A stretch of 64,000 nucleotides of DNA from Bolinopsis microptera (taxonomy: Eukaryota; Ctenophora; Tentaculata; Lobata; Bolinopsidae). This document shows positions 1 through 11,147 of the stretch, piece by piece (positions within the stretch are counted from its first letter, which is position 1; each line of letters opens with the position of its first letter). The stretch covers positions 7,261,908 to 7,325,907 of the forward strand of contig NC_087082.1 of NCBI RefSeq assembly GCF_026151205.1, given 5' to 3'. The translations under genes were made by a program, and so were the position numbers. The notes beneath the pieces are model-generated. The model was given only the letters and a program-made list of their open reading frames with translations. It searched no databases and was not told the origin of the DNA.

Positions 1-625
1 AATGTCTGCACCCCTGCATGATCTTACGTCAAGTAGAGAGTGACTCCACTTGGTAGAAATACAGACATGGTCAATCTGATTTACTGTGCGGCCATCTGGA
101 GACTTCCAACTTCCTTTATGAATATCACGATGCTGGAAAAGCGTCCCACCGATTGTCAGTTGATGCAATGCACAGAAATCTAATAGTCGAAGGCCGTTGT
201 CATTTGATGAAACGTGAAGGGAATGCTTACCAATCACACCGGACCAAGCTGAGTTATCTTGGCCAATGCGAGCATTTAGATCTCCAAGTAAAAACTTCAC
301 GTCATGAGCTGGTAGTTCATCAAATGCCCCAGATAGCTGCTGATAAAATTCATCCTTTACCCCGACTGCTGCATCCTCAGTTGGAGCATAAGCTATCACA
401 ATCGAAATGTTGATATGTCGACTGTGCAGCCTCGCTGCAAGAATACGTTCTGATATCGGACTGTATGAAATCAATGAATTTTTAGTCTTCTTCGAGAGGA
501 CTAAACCTACCCCTTGTCGTCTGTACCCATCACTTCTTCCTGAGTTAATAAAGAGGGACCCATCATCCAAGGTAACCTCACCAGTGCAAGTGCCGGGTCT
601 GTGCGTCTCTGTCAGCCCCCTCACA
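1..625 (-). mobile_element. LINE (RTE-like) endonuclease domain, 5'-truncated
   Basis: The minus strand is open from a stop near 625 to the window edge and encodes an apurinic-type endonuclease of a non-LTR retrotransposon. Visible motifs in order are GVGLVLSKK, the SERILAARL strand, IAYAPTED, the catalytic GDLNARIG motif, NDNGLRLLDFC, GGTLFQH and the terminal NQIDHVCIS plus RSCRGADI. These are the hallmarks of RTE-clade endonucleases, which nick target DNA to prime reverse transcription. The reverse transcriptase would lie left of the window. The 5' end is cut off at ~625, about 50 bases upstream of an anoctamin exon on the opposite strand, so the copy sits in the anoctamin intron. No stop interrupts the ~620 bases, so the insertion looks young. 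Confidence 0.88.
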
Positions 626-674
626 CATCAATGCTTGTATATTATTGTGTCCATTTTACTCCAATTTCACACAG

Positions 675-3512
675 GTTTCCTAACTATGTTCGTTACTGCT
701 TTCCCGCTAGCTCCCCTCATTTGTCTCTTTATTAACATATGGCAGGTAATATAACCAAATAAACTACAAACATTTGAATTTTAATGTTTTTCGCATTCAA
801 TAATCTCTTGCTGTCATTTAGAAATAGCCATTTCCCATTGATACCCTCTTTTTCACAATTATCGAAGGTAAGGATATGGTACCTCTTTCGTCACAGTTTA
901 CTGAAATGGCACATTGTGATCATATTAATGATAGGGACTTTATGTCCACCATGATTGCTTGAAATTATAGCATTCGATTTGCTCTAAAATCTTCACTATG
1001 AACCTGTAACATGATCCCCCCCCCCCCCTGTCAGCGACACAAGGACGCTACGAGATATGTCAAGAGAGTTCGTAGACCCATCGGATTTAAAACTGAGGGT
1101 ATAGGTAAGTTACTGTAGAATACTGAGGATTAGAACTGATGATTAGAACTGAGGATATAGGTGAGTTACTGTAGAATACTGAGGATTAGAACTGAGGATA
1201 TAGGTGAGTTACTGTAGCTAGAATACTGATGATTAGAACTGAGGATATAGGTGAGTTACTGTAGAATACTGATGATTAGAACTGAGGATATAGGTGAGTT
1301 ACTGTAGAATACCGAGGATTAGAACTGAGGATATAGGTGAGTTACTGTAGAATACTGAGGATTAGAACTGAGGATATAGGTGAGTTACTGTAGAATTTTT
1401 TTATTAAATACTTTTCAAATTTTACAGAGTACAGCAATAGATGAATATAAAATAGAATCGTTCAAAATATCGCCCCCATCTGTAAAATATGATGGGCACC
1501 CAAACACGGTAAACACATAGTGAACTATGTCCGCAGTAACTTGGACCCATTACATCGAATCAATCTAAATCCAAAAATTTATGAAAAAACTATTTAATAA
1601 CAAACAAATCCATGGTGAATAACTGTGGATATATAGTCAAAATTGGTATTTCAATACGTCAAATTCCAGATACATTAGATACAGGTCTGATATGGTCATT
1701 AATGTGTGTGAAGTGTGATATGATGTTGAAAGTATAGGAAGGTAGATAAAAAAATGAATAAAACAAAAATAATAATAATATGGGGAGCAAAGAGACTAGG
1801 CTAGGCTGTTGTTTCACTATCCAATAAACATTTCCATAGATGCTTAGTGACCTCAGCTTTGAAAAGACTAGTAGACCTGAGGATATAGGTGAGTTACTGT
1901 AGAATACTGAGGATTAGAACTGAGGATATAGGTGGTGACAAAAAGCTAATGCATCTTTTTTATCAGGAGCGTGGATGAACATTCTAGAAGTTCTGTCCCG
2001 AATAGCCATCCTTGTGAACGCTATTTTGATAGCATTTACTTTTGATTGGTTACCATTAATGATATATAAGCGTAACTACGAGACCGAAGGGAGCAGCTAC
2101 GTGGATTTCATGTTGGCTAGCCATGACTTCGTCCGTGAAGAATCTGATGGATCTCAAACAAATCAAACGTGCAGGTAAACAAATTTTCGATTTAGTCGAG
2201 CAGTTGCTAGAAGCTGATTGATTATTTTAGTGACCTCGGATGAAGCTGTTCCCATTTTCAACAAGCACTATACTTATATACAAAGTCACGTGATAGTCAG
2301 TGCTTAACTTGTTTTTTCCATCTTTACAACCCAGAGTTGAGAGAATGCACCTTCATTCTTTTTACTATTCATTCTCGCTGTCAGCTGTTTATTTTACAGT
2401 ATTTTTGCCCGCTCTCAGTTCCCCTTGTTCTAATACTAATCTCTTTATTCCCAGATATTGGTCCTACATCCAACCGGCCAGGGCAGATCAGTCCAGGTTT
2501 TGGTTGGAGCTAGTGTTAGCGAGAATGCTCTTCATATTCCTGTTCCAAATCATTGTGTGGGGCGCAGTGAAGATTATTGAACTACTTTGTGGTAGTACTC
2601 CTAAATTTGTGAAGGAAAGAAGTAAGTAATTTCCTTACCCTATACTGATGGAGAAATGTTGTCCATTATATCTTATATGACATTTTAGAAAACTGACGTA
2701 TAAATATCTGGACTAGGCTCTAATTATCGCTATAAATGGATAAATGAATAAGATCCGTTAATTAAGTGTGTTAAACATTACGTTTACCTTTAGTGGTGCT
2801 AGAAGAAGAGATTGCACAAGAGTGGCTTGACATTGACTCTAAAGAGGACATTGCGGAGGAGATACCAATTTCTCAGAGTCCGACTTGCTCATCTAATTCT
2901 AAACGGTAATATGCTCTTATGTTTTCTACTGCATATTTTTTTGCTTGGCACACGTTCTATGCCCTTTTAATCGCGCATCAATGCAAAAGCGGCCGAAAAG
3001 GGACATGCAATTGCAATGTTTGGGTCGTGGGAAATTCTTTATAAAATTCTTGTTTTGGTAGACAGTTCTCTTCCACTTTTAAAGACAGGTAATACTTCCA
3101 AGTTTATTCTTTATTAATTATACCACATGCATAACTAAGCCGTTTTCTGACATAAGTGCTTTTAAAGACCATTTTTGAAATTTTGGATCATTCTGCCCAA
3201 ATTTCTATCTTCGATCTTGGGACGAGAACTATCCCTGAAAACTAACAGAAACCATCATAACCGAATGCTGTTTCCCAGAAACCTCCTTTTGGAACCCCCA
3301 AAATACTAAAATTGGCCAAAATTAGTGACAATAGAGTTTTAAAACCATTTTTTTACTAAAACATGTATTGGTTAACTATTTCTAACCATGATTCTCTATT
3401 TAAGTATTTAAACTATTTGCATTACTACAACACTCGCAGGTACTCACCGACGGACGAAGTAAAAGAAGAAGAATCCAAAGTCCCTTTACTTCAGGAGAAC
3501 ACAAAGCCTTAA
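675..3512 (+). CDS. Anoctamin (TMEM16) family protein, last six exons
   Basis: Anoctamins are ten-helix membrane proteins acting as calcium-activated chloride channels or lipid scramblases. Six in-phase exons are visible: 675-745, 1035-1104, 1967-2174, 2455-2621, 2794-2905 and 3440-3512 (TAA stop). The first encodes the family signature TAFPLAPLICLFINI, the next RHKDATRY and RRPIGF, the third GAWMNILEVLSRIAILVNA followed by FTFDWLP, the fourth the CRYWSY stretch and the hydrophobic FWLELVLARMLFIFLF, and the fifth LEEEIAQEWL, matching the C-terminal helix of anoctamins. Earlier exons lie left of the window beyond a LINE insertion. At the calcium site the glutamate of the usual NIIEIRLDA motif is Gln here (NIWQRHKDA) while the Asp is kept. 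The intron after 1104 holds a minisatellite made of copies of its own splice donor. Paralog group is not assignable from this part. Confidence 0.9.
1091..1395 (+). repeat. 43-bp minisatellite built from a splice donor
   Basis: Roughly seven tandem units of about 43 bp (some with small insertions) follow the exon ending at 1104. The unit core is AACTGAGGATATAG then GTGAGTTACTG. The real junction reads AACTGAGGGTATAG then GTAAGTTACTG, so the array starts on the genuine exon end and donor, and each unit carries a near copy of both. Confidence 0.85.
1396..1869. other. Unclassified insertion splitting the minisatellite
   Basis: This AT-rich stretch separates the main minisatellite from two further units at 1870-1935. 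It begins with a T-run (TTTTTTTATT), as a reverse-oriented retroposon tail might. No coding potential, terminal inverted repeats or clear target duplication were seen, so its origin is unresolved. Confidence 0.35.
1870..1935 (+). repeat. Distal copies of the anoctamin donor minisatellite
   Basis: Two more units of the same 43-bp repeat (GAGGATATAG GTGAGTTACTG, then a truncated GAGGATATAG GTGGTGAC) lie 30 bases before the next anoctamin acceptor at 1966. They show that the array once spanned the point of the 1396-1869 insertion. Confidence 0.75.
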
Positions 3513-4310
3513 ATCTAGTAGATCTAGTATCTACTTTTACTCGAATGCTTTATATTCCATTTTTAATCTAAATTGTTTTAACCGTGTATGGCAGATTACC
3601 TAGTCAATTAATTATATAATTATTATATATATATATATATTTCTCTTATAGTTATATATATATACTAGAAACCCGCCGCTAGTCGAAAGCTTTGTTCGAG
3701 GAAATTTTAAGCATCAGTTATGTTTTAATTTCTCTTCATCATATAGCCCCAAAACAATACTTTTTACCGCATCAAAAAATTTCAATCACAACCAAAGTTA
3801 TAAATATATATAGGTATATAGCGTCATGAGGGTAAATGTGAGCTAGTTGTGAAATTCTGACGTAGCATACAGCATAACACCGCGCGTTGAAATCCGCTGT
3901 AGTCGAAAATTTTATTAAAGGACACTATAAGGGAGCGAATTTATCGGTCATCGCTAGTCAATGGTCAAACAATCCAACAAATATGCTTTAGTTCCCGAAC
4001 CCTGCTTCACTGAAAATATATGAATTACACATTTGAATCATTTCGGTAAATGTCAGGTCCCTCATCGTCTCATTTGATAGATCTGTTCAAATTGAAGTTT
4101 TTACGTATGAAAGAATTGTGATAAATAAAAAAGGAAATTTGTGCTGAATGAAATTGGTAAAATGACATAATCTATCAAATGACTTTAGATCCTAAATCAA
4201 ATAGGTTAATAAATGGATATTTACGTAGGTTGACAAAACGTTAATTCAAAATTATTATCATTATATGAAATTATTATATGAAAATTGATTGCTATGAAAA
4301 TAAGTAATAG
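3513..4310. other. Intergenic, AT-rich, no gene seen
   Basis: Downstream of the anoctamin stop. It contains a TA dinucleotide tract at ~3615-3665. The 25-base string GTAGCATACAGCATAACA followed by CGCGCGT at ~3862 recurs at ~5001, the 5' break of the Helitron fragment. No coding sequence was recognised. Confidence 0.5.
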
Positions 4311-5014
4311 CTAGTTATGAAGACAATCCTTGAACACGGGATTCTTTGCAATATTGCCCCGACTTGACAGCACCAAGATATCCTTAGGATCGTGTGTTCT
4401 TGACAGAGCGACGCAAAGCTGTCCATGATTAAAACATTCGGACCTAAGGTCCAGTCCAACTATAGCTTAGTGATGTCTTGTCCCTGAGCACGATTTATGG
4501 TCATGCTGTAACATGGCCGAACCGGAAATTGTTTTCTACGAAATATAATGCCGTTAGAAAAGTCTGTTGGTACCAGGGTTATTCGTGGAATCAATATTAT
4601 AGTTCCATTTTTGTTGAAGGCTTCAATTGTGTTTCTATGGAGACGTGACACAATGGCCCGTGTTCCATTAACCATAATTGGATGGTTAATATTGCGGAGA
4701 ACAATAATAGGCGTCTCCACCTTCAAATTCAGTTTATGTGGTGGAAGTGAACCAATATTCACATTGTTTAAAAATTCCACTGGATAAGTCGCCTGGCCAT
4801 CCTCTGATAGGGATGAGTCGATAGATGTATACGTTGTTGACTGTCCTGGAATTTCGTCAATTATCATGTCGTTGATTGCGTTTACTGAAGAATTAAGTGG
4901 ACAAAGGATGACATTATCCAATGGAGTAGAGTAAAGATCAGGAAAGACGCGATTAATCAGTTCGTTGATGGAAGGCGTGATTTCAACGTTATGAATATAA
5001 GTAGCATACAGCAT
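4311..5014 (-). pseudogene. Helitron-like (Pif1 family) helicase C-terminus, frameshifted
   Basis: Helitron transposons encode a Rep-helicase protein whose C-terminal part is a Pif1-type DNA helicase. Here the minus strand encodes INELINRVFPDL, ILCPLNSSVNAIND, a PIIVLRNINHPIMVNGTR block, and RPCYSMTINRAQGQ, the conserved final helicase motifs. A stop (TAG) near 4460 interrupts the frame. A one-base shift restores the expected continuation with DLRSECFNHGQLCVALSRT and then SSRGNIAKNP. The N-terminal Rep domain and earlier helicase motifs are missing, so this is a dead 3' fragment. The exact 3' terminus with its hairpin was not located. Confidence 0.8.
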
Positions 5015-5960
5015 AACAACGCGCGTAGTTAAGATGTTCTTGCTCGCGCACGTGCATTTTAACGTTGCTACGCAACAGCGCAGTAAACCTTTGCTAAAAT
5101 AACGACATTATTCTAACGGTTATTTTACCTCACTTCCGACGTTAATTATAAAAAATCTAAAGCCTAAATCAAAATTCTAAGAATGCTATAGCCTATTCCT
5201 ATCCTTTTTCTACAACCCTGCTAAAAATGGCGAGGTTTCAACTCCATTTGCGAGCTGGGTTTGATTTCACCAGAGGGTCATTTTGAGGTCGATTTTCGGT
5301 GTTTTTTCTTCTATGTCCCCGTTGCCGGGGAAATTTCGTCAAGTTTAAAATATAATATAGATATAAGTCAAACCTGCCCAAGCTAGAGAGCCATGGCAGG
5401 GCCACTGGACCAGCAAGCATGGTCCGGACCAAAACATTCTGAGCCGACTGGGTATGAAACATATCAATATGGAAAAAATAGTAACAATAATAAAAGAATA
5501 TAGATAGTATTAAGGAGGGACAACTCGGGGCCCCTGAGTGTTTTCTTCTCTTCTTCTTTATTGAGGGTAAATATGTATTATTATAATGTGAACTTCCATA
5601 TCATTTGATATTTTATTTTGATATTGAACGCATTTTCATTTGTTCGACGTAGTCCGTGCTAGTGCAAAAGTCAAAACTTTTCCGTTACTCGACCTAAGGC
5701 CTAAATAACAATGAAGAATCGATTTTAAAACAATCGAATCGAAATATAAATCATAGATGGTGATTTTTGCCGTCTTGATGATATCCATCAACTGCTATGC
5801 TAATTAGGAGGGGGGGATCATGAGTATTTTTGAGGGTCCTGACAAAAATGGCCAAATTCTCATTCTCAAAAATTATTTTTGAGAAAAGTTTCCAGGAGAG
5901 GCGACAAATTAATTCTCAAAAATTGATTTAAAGAATAATTGACAATTGACAATTACTCAA
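5015..5960. other. Intergenic, no gene seen
   Basis: No supported gene. The stretch contains short open frames without codon or family support, a G-run near 5810, and partly self-complementary AT-rich sequence with repeats of ATTCTCAAAAATT between 5855 and 5925. Confidence 0.4.
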
Positions 5961-5962
5961 TA

Positions 5963-6838
5963 CCTTACTCGGGAATATTATAGCGGGTTAATTTATGACT
6001 GGGAAAATTAATAACCGGGAAAAATATGGCGGACTTTCCCAAAACCCGCCAAATTATCCCGGTCATGTATTTACCGGTGGCCGACCTTTCAAGTTTTTTT
6101 TCAGAGGTCAACAAATTTTCAACCGAAATTTCTGTTTTTGATACATGTTAAAGAAGTTATTTCAATTTACAGTTACTGATATTACTCAGAAATAGAAAAA
6201 AAGACACGTCTAGTATTTAAAGGAAAATAAATCTATAGCAATAATAAGTCAAATCTTCATTAAAGCGTATTCTCATTCTCATTATCGCTAATGTCCCCTC
6301 CATTATCATTATTGATATCCCCCTCCTGCTGACCATCAAATTCGAAGTTGTATTGTTGTCTTAACAAGACTTTCATTTTGTCCGCTAATGGGGCTACTGC
6401 TCTGAAGGTCAGCCGGAGCTTAATTTCCTGCCCACCGCTTGGTATTGGGGAACGTCTTGGCTTTGCATCTTCAACTGCTCCAGTAATCAATCCACCGTGG
6501 ACCATGAAATAGTGGCACAGTTTACTCACTTCATGGGCAAGAAAAGTGAGAATCACGGTCCACCCTGAAATCTGATTTCTATAACCAAATTGTGATTTTT
6601 ATAACGAAATTATGGTAGCAACCGCCAATAAAGTTACAGCCCTCCATCCACTGCTTCAAAAGTCTTCTCTAGCACATATGAGACTTCAGGTAAAATATGA
6701 TGATCACCACCCCCTTGGAACCCCATAATCTGAGTCGGCGGGTTTTTTTATGACTGGTAAAATTTTTGACCGGGAAAAATATGGCGGAATCTTCCAAAAC
6801 CCACCACTTTATCCCGGTTATAATAATCCCGAGTAAGG
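5963..6838 (+). mobile_element. TA-flanked TIR element, CCTTACTCGGG family, copy A
   Basis: Terminal inverted repeats CCTTACTCGGGAATATTAT and ATAATCCCGAGTAAGG are each bordered by TA. Inner sequences such as GGGAAAAATATGGCG are shared with copies B, C and D. On the minus strand (6260-6556) it keeps a 98-codon open frame with the block VAPLADKMKVLLR and an acidic end; copy D keeps the same block. TA target duplications and this size fit a Tc1/mariner-like or related DNA transposon, but no catalytic domain is visible. Confidence 0.75.
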
Positions 6839-6855
6839 TATTCCTAAAACCTATA

Positions 6856-7655
6856 CCTTACTCGGGATTATTATGACCGGGATAAAGTGGTGGGTTTAGG
6901 GTAATTTCGCCATATTTTTCCCGAACCACATTTTCACCGGTCGTTAATTAACCCGCCTACTCAGCTTTTAGGGTTCCCAAGGGGTATGGGTGCTCATATT
7001 TTAATCGTTGTCTTATATTCACTAAAGAAGACTATTGGGACACTTGTTGTAGGTTTTTCGACTTCATTTGGCTAAAATTGCAAAAAATTCACCTTTTTGC
7101 CCAATTCTTGTCATATATCCTTATTGTCAAATTTGATTAAATAGGCCAATTTTTAATTTCTTAGGTATTGACTATCTCTACATAATGAAATAGGACTCAA
7201 AGTAAAAGTAACAGTTAAATTAAAACTTGAATTAATTAAAACTGATGAAAGGGATGATCCAGATGAAGATAACGAAGATGATTACAACTTATTGGAAGAC
7301 TAAACAGCTCTCCCTTTATCTTAATATCGATCTGGTTGTTACGCTTCAAATGTTAAAAATTATTTTCCATCTAGTTTGATTAACCACGAGTCATTATTTC
7401 TGTCTACTTTCAACAATTATTGATAATTCGACTTGTTTCACAAGTTTTAGCAATGCGAAAATTTCTAAACTTGCTTATCTCTAATAAGGAAATTTACATC
7501 TGAGACAAAATTTTTGAATCTAAAATTGAAAGGTTGGACACCGGTAAAATGGCGACCGGGAAAATGTGGTGGGTTTTGAGCAATTTCGCCATATTTTTCC
7601 CGAACCATATTTTAACCGGTCGTTAATAAACCCGTCGTAATAATCCCGAGTAAGG
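6856..7655 (-). mobile_element. CCTTACTCGGG family element, copy B
   Basis: Same terminal repeats and TA borders as copy A, lying only 17 bases downstream and in opposite orientation. It keeps the acidic C-terminal tail of the family open reading frame on the plus strand (DERDDPDEDNEDDYNLLED then stop near 7301) but lacks the VAPLADKMKVLLR block by internal deletion. Confidence 0.75.
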
Positions 7656-7939
7656 TAAATAACATTAATTCTTAATGCTTATAACTAATAAATTCTAACT
7701 AAATATGTCTAACTAAGAATTTCCTAGAATGTCTACATTTGGAGATAATCTCAGATCTTTTATTTATTGAGTCTGGGTTCTTAAGGATTTGTAGCTTTTC
7801 GTCTATAGGCAGAGGCCACAATACCCCGCACATGCCTTATATTTGTTTGATTTGGTAATAATCTTCCAGTCTATGCTATATTCTATAATCTTCTCCTTAA
7901 GGCCCAATATCAATTTTGATAACTCGGTACTCAGTCTTT
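7656..7939. other. Intergenic, no gene seen
   Basis: AT-rich sequence without recognised genes or repeat ends. Confidence 0.4.
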
Positions 7940-8850
7940 ATATATACTAGGTAGTGCGCCATCGACAGTGAGCCGCGCGTGCCGACTGTAGGATGGTTTT
8001 TTAGCGCTAATTTCGGCCAGCACAATTTTCTTCAAACAAATAGATATTAAGTATCCTTCCCGACCTCCGATTGCAACAAAAATTGGTAAGCTTACTCATA
8101 GACTTACAAGGAAGGTGTCCGAAAAGTTTAAAGCCTATCCAACCATCAGACATTATGTTACAGCTAAAAGCAGCGTATTTTGCCCCATTTTGATCACTAT
8201 ATCAACTCCGATATCCACCAAATTTTTCGGACAGTTGTAAAAGCCCTATTGGAAGGTCGTCGCCAATTTTCAGAATGATCTCATTCAAGGAACTGAAGAT
8301 ATATCCAAATAATACGACAAAAATCAACGAATTTGGTCAAATTTGGTCAAATTACGCAACTTTTACAGCTAATTTTGCTCCAAAAGCCGCGCACCATCAA
8401 ATATGGCACCTAGGCGAAACTCACTGATCTTTCCAAAAAGGTATGACAAATTTGGTATTGTGAAAATTCTCACAGTCTCTAGAAAACAATGGTACAAAAA
8501 TTTTTAAAATCCGAGCAAGTTTATTTTTATGGTGCACCTCCTATATATACATATATTATATATCGTCTCGTTTCATATGTTTATTCATAATATTATTAAT
8601 TTATATAGGATACGATGGTTTTTTAGCGCTAATTTCGGACAGCACAAAATTCTTGAAACAAATGCGTATTGAGTAACCTTCCCTTGATCCAACCTTCCCC
8701 ACCTACTTTTGCTCCAAAAGCCGCGCACCATTGCAAATATGGAAACTAGGCGAAACAAGTTTATTTTTATCGTGCACCCCCTAAAAATATCATAATCATG
8801 ATTATTGACGATAAATTAAAAATATACAATATTTAAAAATTGAGAGAAAA
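7940..8850. repeat. Dispersed repeat with internal partial duplication
   Basis: The block starting GATGGTTTTTTAGCGCTAAT at ~7992 recurs at ~8620, and the end AGTTTATTTTTATGGTGCACC at ~8519 recurs at ~8757. The same material appears inverted at 14290-14670, there lacking the internal duplication. No coding sequence was recognised. It borders the tandem GPCR duplication on the left and may have provided homology for it. Confidence 0.6.
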
Positions 8851-9422
8851 AAGAAAAATGTAGCAGGTTCATCAAGTTCAATTTTGTTATTTTACATGCA
8901 TCACAACTCATTTAAGTGTCAATATAATATCAATCATCATCATAATATCAACTTCAAGTTATTGATTTACCACAACTGTCCTCAATTTAAAAATGTATAT
9001 CTTGTGGGTCGACGTTGGATGAGATAGCTATATCATTCCAATCAAAGAAATTGGATTTGTCTAGTTTGTAGTTGGTGCAAAATTCTAATAATAATTTACT
9101 ATCTGCAGTCCGTTACGGTTAAGTTTGAACATGGAGGACGTCGCTGCTTCGACGCGCCGCGCATATTATCATGCCTGCTCGGCTGCTCCTGTTAACGAGA
9201 TAGCCGCAAAGCTACGATTTGGAAAGGGTTGGCATGATCGTCAATCAAGTTTGATGAATCGTAAACTCATGAAAGATGGCTCCTTTACTCCTCAGCATAG
9301 AATTTGCGGTGTCGAGATGACTCGACTTCCAACATTAATGAGAACATCAACAATTAATTAGTATGCATATTTTCATTTTTCATGCTTTAAATTATTAGGC
9401 AAAATAATTGTTAATAAATCAA

Positions 9423-11061
9423 TCATACATCCGTATGTCCTTGATTCAGTTGTTCAGATGGGGACCGGGAACTCCGAGACTCCGTAGTAAACACTGTTTT
9501 ACTACTTCTACTTTTAGAATGTACGGAGCTGATCTGAGTTCCAGGATTAGGGGCCGGGGGGTCCCCGCACTTGAAAAATCTTGTAATCAGGAACTTTTTA
9601 ACAGCAGGCATGAGTAGGACGTACACGAGTGGGTCTGTAGAGCTACTCATGTAGAAAAGAGAGACAGTCAAGACTTGGGCCACTTTGTAATTCATCGGGA
9701 TGGAAAAGATGGAGGAGATGATGGAAGGGAACCAGCAAATGAACCCAGAGATAATGATGACAGTGGAAATAGCCAGCAAACGTCGTGTCTTCGCTCCAGA
9801 TCTTATCACCCTGAAAATAGATTAAACTATGTATATACCTTATCGGACCTTATTTGGACGGACATTACATGAACGGACATAATTATGAACGGACATTAAT
9901 ATGAACGCTCGAAGGCATTCAAAACCATCAATTTTTTTGACGTTTTTTTAATTTAAGCAAATGATTTTTAAATCCATTTTTTATACAGTAAGTAAGAAAA
10001 GCAGTCATTAAGCAGTAAAAATGTTAAAATATGTGTACATTATCAGTTTATAATATCACATATCATCTTCATCAAATGGGTTTTCGTGCATGAAATAGTC
10101 CATGCTTAAAGCATCAGTGATTTCTAGCTTTATGGAAACCTTTTTTTATCAAACTGCCCCGGTCCTGCATTTCAGTGTTAACTTTTACAAGCCATTCGGC
10201 GTGAAGTGGTTTTATCTTAGACAACTTAAGGTTAACCTTAACATCACGTGGAGCTTTCCTAGCACTGTTTCATTACCGCCCCTGAGTAATATGAGCTATA
10301 ACAACGTCGGACAATGTCCTTGGCAACACGATTTACCGTAATATCTAGAGACTGGAACAAGTTTGTCATGTTGGCGGGGACTAGTTCATGAACTATGTTA
10401 TTGAGTGCCATAATTTCGTTGACTTTTTTCCGCCAAGTGACCCTTGAAAATCATATACTAATAGAGTTTTCTGTGCCTCCGGCAGACCAAGGAGAACTTT
10501 TCAGTCGTTAACTAACGGCACAATAAAGTTCTCAAAGTTGTCATATTCTGGACAAAAAGTTCGAAATGGAAAAATTTGTGAACAAATTTTAACGGACTTT
10601 AACTTGGACGGACATTAATTGAACGGACTTTATTTGAACAGACATTAAGATGAACGCTAGGGCCTCCAGCGTTCAAGTACAAAGTAATGTCCGTCCAAAT
10701 AAGGTCCAATAAGGTATATAATGTTAATGGTGTATTTGGAAATTCGGTAATCTACCGATGGCCGCTTAAGAAACTAAACATGCAACCACTCAACTGCATA
10801 ATGAAGTAAAAACTACCAGGAGCGGTTACAGAGATGATCCTGAGTCCTGACGGATTGTCGTCGGATCATCGAGTATCGACCCATGTCTATGATCATCTCC
10901 AGCCATTCTGCCAACCCGTCCTTCAATCCCTAAACCACAAGTTCCTTACCTGAGGACCCCAGGCTATTATGTTCATTAACATAATAGCCAAATATAGATT
11001 TGGCGGAATGACAGGCTGAGCGCGGCCCAGTAACAAGTTCCTGGACCAGCGAACCCACCAG

Positions 11062-11147
<86 letters not shown>

